Source of the DNA: Methylovulum sp. | GTDB taxonomy: Bacteria; Pseudomonadota; Gammaproteobacteria; Methylococcales; Methylomonadaceae | DNA: 9,288 bases | NCBI GenBank assembly: GCA_016919605.1 | Contig: JACXTQ010000070.1 | Coordinates: forward strand, 1-9,288 | Direction of reading: 5' to 3' | Shown here: positions 5,311-9,288 of the stretch, in pieces | Numbering within the stretch: position 1 is the stretch's first letter | Layout of the letters: every line of letters starts with the position of its first letter | Made by a program: the position numbers and the translations under genes | Notes under the pieces: generated by a model | Told to the model about the DNA's origin: nothing | Databases searched by the model: none | The model's input: the letters and a program-made list of their open reading frames with translations, nothing else

Positions 5311-6219
5311 TTAAAAATACCCTTCACGTTTTTTCTGTTCCATAGAGCCGGATTGGTCATGGTCAATCAAACGCCCTTGACGCTCGGAGGTGGTGGTCAA
5401 TAACATCTCTTGGATAATCTCAGGCAACGTGGTGGCGGTTGATTCCACCGCACCTGTCAATGGATAACAGCCTAAAGTCCTAAAGCGCACCATTTTCATT
5501 TCAACCTTATCATCTGGGCCTATGGGCATACGCTCATCATCGACCATGATTAACATGCCGTCTTTTTCAACAACTGGACGTTCTTTCGCAAAATAAAGCG
5601 GCACAAGAGGAATCTGCTCCAAATGGATGTATTGCCAAATATCCAATTCCGTCCAGTTTGACAAGGGGAACACTCGGATGCTTTCGCCTTTGTCGATTTT
5701 GCCGTTATAAATGTTCCACAATTCAGGGCGTTGATTTTTAGGATCCCAAGTATGGTTTTTATCTCGGAAAGAATACACTCGCTCTTTAGCACGCGATTTT
5801 TCCTCGTCACGACGAGCCCCCCCAAAAGCGGCATCAAACTGGTGTTTGTTCAAAGCTTGTTTAAGCGATTGGGTTTTCATCACATCCGTGTGTTTTTTAC
5901 TGCCATGAGTAAACGGGCCTATGCCTTGTTCGACACCATCTTCATTGATATGTACCAATAAATCCAAACCCAATCCTTTAATCCATTGGTCACGGAAGGC
6001 TATCATTTCCTTAAACTTCCAAGTTGTATCAACGTGCAACAAAGGAAAAGGCGGTTTGCCAGGGAAAAAAGCCTTCATGGTCAGGTGCAACATGACCGCT
6101 GAATCTTTGCCTATAGAATACAGCATCACAGGACGTTCAAATTCAGCTGCCACTTCACGGATAATATGAATGCTCTCAGCTTCCAGCTGTTTAAGATGTG
6201 TTAATTTATAATCGGTCAT
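5311..6219 (-). CDS. cysD: Sulfate adenylyltransferase subunit 2 (CysD)
   Basis: The catalytic subunit of ATP sulfurylase. It adenylates sulfate to APS in the cytosol with its GTPase partner CysN. The 302 residues have the PP-loop ATP-pyrophosphatase motif SIGKDS (35-40), LHVDT (61-65) and the strongly conserved GGARRDEEKSRAKER (133-147). FPLSNWTELDIWQYI (184-198) and the C-terminal GSMEQKKREGYF are also typical of CysD. Length is that of the family. The ATG at 6217-6219 is at the expected family start; only a weak ribosome binding site (GGAC) is visible. cysD is normally followed directly by cysN, but here about 1.2 kb of duplicated material separates them (5310 to 4073). Nothing in CysD itself looks damaged. 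Confidence 0.98.
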   Translation of the reverse strand: MTDYKLTHLKQLEAESIHIIREVAAEFERPVMLYSIGKDSAVMLHLTMKAFFPGKPPFPLLHVDTTWKFKEMIAFRDQWIKGLGLDLLVHINEDGVEQGIGPFTHGSKKHTDVMKTQSLKQALNKHQFDAAFGGARRDEEKSRAKERVYSFRDKNHTWDPKNQRPELWNIYNGKIDKGESIRVFPLSNWTELDIWQYIHLEQIPLVPLYFAKERPVVEKDGMLIMVDDERMPIGPDDKVEMKMVRFRTLGCYPLTGAVESTATTLPEIIQEMLLTTTSERQGRLIDHDQSGSMEQKKREGYF

Positions 6220-6344
6220 TTAAAAGTCCGTCAAAGTTGGGTTAAACACTTGTGTCAATCGAACGCTCGATCTGCGCCCTATTCTATTTTGAACCACCAG
6301 TTAATACCAGTTCTATCTCACTCTCCATTATCACAAGGTCGGGT
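6220..6344. promoter_or_regulatory. Leader region upstream of cysD
   Basis: This 125-base spacer lies between the mpl stop and the cysD start and should contain the cys operon promoter. A TTGACA on the minus strand (6253-6258) has no acceptable -10 at 16-18 bases, and a TAGAAT (6281-6286) has no good -35, so I do not fix a promoter. There is a small dyad, ATCGA (6258-6262) and TCGAT (6267-6271), and an ACAC/GTGT dyad just beside it, which could bind a regulator. CysB sites are too loosely defined to call by eye. Confidence 0.3.
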
Positions 6345-7721
6345 TTAAAGTGCGTGTAACGCAGTCTGTAAACGCTGATAAATACCTCCGAAACTTCCGT
6401 TGCTCATCAGGACAAAATGGCCGCCATGACAAGCTTGCGCCTGTAATTTGGCGATGATGCCCTCCAGCGACGTGCAAATTTCGATATTATCCGCATATTG
6501 TTTTAGGGCGGTCAAATCCCAGTCCATCGTTTCCGGCTGATAAATGATTGCCAAATCAGCTTGGCTTAACGAAGCGGCTAACGTTTTGGTGTGCACCCCC
6601 ATGCGCATGGTATTGGAGCGCGGCTCGACAATGGCAATAATGCGCTGCCCTGCCACTTGCTTGCGCAAACCGTCTAAAGTGGTGGCGATGGCGGTGGGGT
6701 GATGGGCAAAATCGTCATATAAGGTCACACCATTGATGGTGGCCAGCACTTCCATACGCCGTTTGACGTTACGAAAGCGCATCAAAGCGGCGGCGGCATC
6801 GGCGGGCAACACCCCCACATGGCGTGCGGCGGCCAGCGCGGACAAGGCATTATAGACATTATGCCGCCCAGTCAATCCCCAAGTCACCGTCGCTTGCCGG
6901 ACACCTTCAAGAAACACGGTAAATTGGCTGCCATCGGCTTTTTGCAATTGTGCATTCCATTGGGCATCGGCATCACATTGGGCATCGACCCCGATTGATG
7001 TGCCCGCCACCGGTGTCCAACAGCCCATCGCCAACACATCTTTTAGATTGGCATCATCAGCCGGACTAATCAGCAAGCCTTCGCCAGGCACTGTCCTGAC
7101 CAAATGGTGGAACTGTTTTTTTATCGCCTCCAGATCGGGAAAAATATCCGCATGGTCAAACTCAAGATTATTCAAAATGGCTGTGCGTGGGCGATAATGG
7201 ACAAATTTTGAGCGTTTGTCAAAAAAGGCCGAATCATATTCATCGGCTTCTATAACAAAAAAGTCGGATTCGCCCAGCCTTGCCGACACCCCAAAATCCA
7301 ACGGGATACCGCCAATCAGGAAGCCAGGCTGTAAACCATTGGCCTCTAAAATCCAAGCCAACATACTGGTAGTAGTGGTTTTACCGTGGGTACCAGCAAC
7401 CGCCAACACCCATTTGTCGCGCAATACATGTTCCGCCAGCCATTGCGGGCCGGAGACATAAGCCAAGCCTTGGTTCAATACCGCTTCCACCTCAGGATTA
7501 CCGCGTGATAAGGCATTGCCGATAATCACCAAATCAGGGCGGGGCAGCAAATTGTCCGCCTTATACCCTTCCGACAGTTGTATGCCTTGGGCTTGCAACT
7601 GGGTGCTCATTGGCGGATAAACGTTCTGGTCAGACCCTGATACCTGATGGCCTAACTGTCTGGCAATAACGGCCAAACCGCCCATAAACGTCCCACAAAT
7701 ACCTAAAATATGAATATGCAC
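6345..7721 (-). CDS. mpl: UDP-N-acetylmuramate:L-alanyl-gamma-D-glutamyl-meso-diaminopimelate ligase (Mpl)
   Basis: Mpl joins the tripeptide L-Ala-D-Glu-meso-DAP recovered from old cell wall to UDP-MurNAc, using ATP, in the cytosol. The 458 residues begin with the Mpl-type MHIHILGICGTFMGGLA (the MurC relatives have GIGG..M here). They also have the ATP loop GTHGKTTTT (110-118), EADEYDSAFFDKRSKF (158-173), NNLEFDHADIF (184-194), GRHNVYNALSA (285-295) and YDDFAHHPTAI (335-345). EYDSAFFDKR and the early GICGTFMGG point to Mpl rather than MurC. Length fits the family (about 450-460). The start is a GTG at 7719-7721 with AGGA 7 bases upstream. It lies 115 bases downstream of moeA and 125 bases upstream of cysD, same strand. 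Confidence 0.97.
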   Translation of the reverse strand: MHIHILGICGTFMGGLAVIARQLGHQVSGSDQNVYPPMSTQLQAQGIQLSEGYKADNLLPRPDLVIIGNALSRGNPEVEAVLNQGLAYVSGPQWLAEHVLRDKWVLAVAGTHGKTTTTSMLAWILEANGLQPGFLIGGIPLDFGVSARLGESDFFVIEADEYDSAFFDKRSKFVHYRPRTAILNNLEFDHADIFPDLEAIKKQFHHLVRTVPGEGLLISPADDANLKDVLAMGCWTPVAGTSIGVDAQCDADAQWNAQLQKADGSQFTVFLEGVRQATVTWGLTGRHNVYNALSALAAARHVGVLPADAAAALMRFRNVKRRMEVLATINGVTLYDDFAHHPTAIATTLDGLRKQVAGQRIIAIVEPRSNTMRMGVHTKTLAASLSQADLAIIYQPETMDWDLTALKQYADNIEICTSLEGIIAKLQAQACHGGHFVLMSNGSFGGIYQRLQTALHAL

Positions 7722-7797
7722 AGATTTATCCTGTCATGCGTTATCTGTTTCATTGAATTTTTTCTGGTTAACCACGGGGGTAGCCAACACACATCGG

Positions 7798-7812
7798 TAC
7801 ACTCTAAGTGTA
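7798..7812. promoter_or_regulatory. Perfect dyad TACACT-CTA-AGTGTA between moeA and mpl
   Basis: Two perfect 6-base arms with a 3-base spacer sit in the 115-base gap between moeA and mpl, roughly 80 bases before the mpl start. A separate 10-base palindrome, TGGTTAACCA, lies at 7765-7774. Neither is followed by a T-run, so they are not intrinsic terminators; operator sites are a possibility. No regulator family is assigned. Confidence 0.3.
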
Positions 7813-7836
7813 ATCGTTAACTGCCCATAACCGTTG

Positions 7837-9081
7837 TTAAATATGCACATTAAACGGCTCGACGACGACTTGCCCACCCACCTGCACACCTTGGCAGTCG
7901 CTAGGCAACACGATATAGCAATTGGCCTTATGCAGAGTACCCAATAGATGCGAACCTTGCTGCCCTGCCGAAACCACCCGCAATACCCCGTCATCGTCTT
8001 GGCTAAGGATGCCGCACTGGAATTCTTGCCGCCCCGGGGATTTTTTAAGGGCACTGGTACACGTCGCTGTTAACCGTAGCGGGGCTTGGTATGGTAGACC
8101 CAGCAAATGCAACAAACCGGGTCGCACCAGTTGCCGAAATGTCGCCATCACCGCCAAGGGATTGCCGGGCAAGCCAAAAAAATAACTGCTTGCCAATTTG
8201 CCAAACACCAAGGGCTTACCCGGTTTTATCGCCAATTTCCAAAAATTCACCTGCCCGCACCGACGAAGCATGTCGCCAATATAATCGGCTTCGCCAACCG
8301 AAGCCCCTCCGGTGGTAATCAGCACGTCAACGCTTTCAGCGACCTTAAGCAGTGCGACCTCAAGTTGGTCTTGATCATCGGCAAGAACGCCACCATCAAT
8401 TGGCTCATAACACTTGTCATCCAGCAATCCGCTTAACAGATAGCGGTTGCTGTCGTAAATTTGTCCTAATGCCAATGGCCGCCCTAATCCGACCAGTTCA
8501 TCGCCGGTAGAAAAAAAAGCGATTTTTAACGGACGCACCACCGTCACTTCGGCAATACCGGCCGCCGCCAACAACCCCAAATCGGCGGCGGTCAACGCTT
8601 TTGGATAGGTGCAAAGCTCGTCGCCCTGCCTAATATCTTCACCCTGATAGCGGACATTCTGTTGCGCCTTAATGTGCGCCGGAAAATGAATTATTTTCCC
8701 TTGCACCTGTACTTCTTCTTGCATAATAACGGAATCAGCCTGTTCCGGCACTGCTGCCCCAGTAAAAATCCTAACACATTCACCCGGATTTAGCTGCCCC
8801 AGAAAAGGCCGCCCTGCCTTGGCAGTACCGACACAGTGCAATGCAAAAACCCTCGCAACGGCAATATCGCGGCTGGCAAACGCATAGCCATCCATCGCCG
8901 CGTTACGGTAGGGCGGAAGATCGACACGAGCCCGCACCTTATCCGCCAACACCCGCCCCAACGCATTATTTAGCGGCACCGTTTCAAACTCTTGTAGAGG
9001 TTGTATAGCCGCCAATATCTGCGCCAAAGCCTCATTAAGGGTCAGCAACGGTTGCACCTCAAGCGCACACCTATCTATCAT
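7837..9081 (-). CDS. moeA: Molybdopterin molybdenumtransferase (MoeA)
   Basis: MoeA inserts molybdate into adenylylated molybdopterin, completing molybdenum cofactor in the cytosol. With the start used here it has 414 residues, close to the E. coli enzyme (~411). Motifs: DLPPYRNAAMDGYAF (54-68), the MoCF_biosynth domain with FFSTGDELV and TTGGASVGEADY (256-267), IKPGKP (285-290) and GLPGNP (303-308), then the C-terminal beta domain. I chose the ATG at 9079-9081 because it has TAGGT at ribosome-binding distance, falls 8 bases after the mobB stop, and gives an N-terminus of normal length. An in-frame ATG at 9100-9102 would add 7 residues and overlap mobB but has no ribosome binding site. It forms an operon with mobB. 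Confidence 0.96.
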   Translation of the reverse strand: MIDRCALEVQPLLTLNEALAQILAAIQPLQEFETVPLNNALGRVLADKVRARVDLPPYRNAAMDGYAFASRDIAVARVFALHCVGTAKAGRPFLGQLNPGECVRIFTGAAVPEQADSVIMQEEVQVQGKIIHFPAHIKAQQNVRYQGEDIRQGDELCTYPKALTAADLGLLAAAGIAEVTVVRPLKIAFFSTGDELVGLGRPLALGQIYDSNRYLLSGLLDDKCYEPIDGGVLADDQDQLEVALLKVAESVDVLITTGGASVGEADYIGDMLRRCGQVNFWKLAIKPGKPLVFGKLASSYFFGLPGNPLAVMATFRQLVRPGLLHLLGLPYQAPLRLTATCTSALKKSPGRQEFQCGILSQDDDGVLRVVSAGQQGSHLLGTLHKANCYIVLPSDCQGVQVGGQVVVEPFNVHI

Positions 9082-9089
9082 AGCGAAAC

Positions 9090-9288
9090 CTACGGCATCC
9101 ATTCAGCAATAAAATCGGCGACCAACGCCGGGCGATTAATATCTAAACAGGACACATGCACAGGAAGCTCTAATGGAACATCGCTGGCAACTGCGATAAT
9201 ATCGGGGTCGTCAGGATACAGCAAAGGTCGCGCCAACACACTACGATGCAATTCAATTTTCGGAAATTTTTCGGCTCTAAACCCTTCC
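9090..9288 (-). CDS. mobB: Molybdopterin-guanine dinucleotide biosynthesis protein B (MobB), C-terminal part
   Basis: The last 65 codons are in the window and the start lies beyond position 9288. The peptide has EGFRAEKFPKIELHR, then PLLYPDDPDIIAVASD and LDINRPALVADFIAEWMP. The order EGFK-like, PKIE-hR, PLLYPdDP-IIA and LDln-p--iadFi is what I know from the C-terminus of MobB. MobB is the GTP-binding partner that helps MobA attach GMP to molybdenum cofactor. The TAG stop at 9090-9092 is 8 bases before the moeA start used here, so the two are translated from one message, and mobB-moeA adjacency is common. The N-terminal P-loop is outside the window. The alternative, MobA, is less likely because MobA C-termini differ. 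Confidence 0.88.
   Translation of the reverse strand, partial: EGFRAEKFPKIELHRSVLARPLLYPDDPDIIAVASDVPLELPVHVSCLDINRPALVADFIAEWMP

Larger units (their letters stand above)
4589..5313. repeat. Tandem duplication in the cys operon, copy B (cysD-proximal)
   Basis: The partner of copy A. It spans the truncated cysN copy, the spacer, the longer secreted-protein gene (4751-5269) and the leader up to the cysD stop codon at 5311-5313. It is about 80 bases longer than copy A, mainly because this secreted-protein gene has a longer linker. The leaders still align around CTAAGGCAATAA (copy B) and CTAGGCAATG (copy A). The recombination joint is near 4588-4590, where leader sequence runs straight into cysN codons. 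Confidence 0.82.

Noticed and set aside
3943..5313. A mobile element as the cause of the duplication
   Set aside because: No transposase, terminal inverted repeats or target-site duplications are visible; a simple tandem duplication explains the layout.
6253..6258. TTGACA as the -35 of a cysD promoter
   Set aside because: No plausible -10 hexamer at 16-18 bases downstream on the minus strand, so the promoter cannot be fixed.
7734..8054. A 106-codon open frame on the minus strand overlapping the end of moeA
   Set aside because: It lies almost wholly within and downstream of the moeA 3' end in another frame, has no recognisable domain, and moeA is certain.

Overview
The window reads as a chromosomal housekeeping segment of a gammaproteobacterium of moderate GC content. 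The evidence is an F1Fo-ATPase operon in the order atpI-atpB-atpE, a heterodimeric CysD/CysN ATP sulfurylase, Mpl murein recycling, MobB/MoeA molybdenum cofactor genes and a close match to a Fur box. A methanotroph-like (Methylococcales) origin is possible from the look of AtpE and CysN, but this is an impression and was not tested. No mobile element, RNA gene, CRISPR array or phage gene was recognised.

Layout. Positions 1-1279 (minus) hold the start of the ATP synthase operon, read right to left as atpI, atpB and the first codons of atpE, behind a near-consensus sigma70 promoter at 1309-1337. The divergent spacer 1280-1574 also carries a Fur-box-like palindrome at 1434-1452 ahead of a plus-strand DUF2797 gene (1575-2390). 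That gene converges on cysN, with a GC-rich hairpin between them. Positions 2444-6219 (minus) form a remodelled sulfate-activation operon: cysD, a small secreted-protein gene, a truncated cysN copy, a second copy of the small gene, then full-length cysN. Positions 6345-7721 are mpl. Positions 7837-9288 are moeA and the 3' end of mobB, with stop and start almost touching. All of 2444-9288 is on the minus strand.

The most notable region is 3943-5313. A segment running from about the cysD stop, through a secreted DUF4124/Excalibur-type gene, into codon ~43 of cysN has been duplicated in tandem and has since diverged. It left a 39-codon cysN fragment with a broken P-loop. One secreted-protein paralog keeps a perfect calcium-loop motif, and the other lost it through a compensated frameshift. 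Separately, full-length CysN ends in a shrunken, in-frame APS-kinase-like tail without a P-loop, which looks like the remnant of a CysN-CysC fusion.

How the genes work together: CysD and CysN make adenosine 5'-phosphosulfate from sulfate and ATP, with GTP hydrolysis by CysN. The secreted proteins between them have no known role in that reaction. MobB and MoeA act late in molybdenum cofactor synthesis. Mpl recycles murein tripeptide. AtpI, AtpB and AtpE are membrane components or assembly factors of ATP synthase. The DUF2797 protein is uncharacterised; it has a cysteine-rich zinc-ribbon-like part and a segment reminiscent of GIY-YIG domains.
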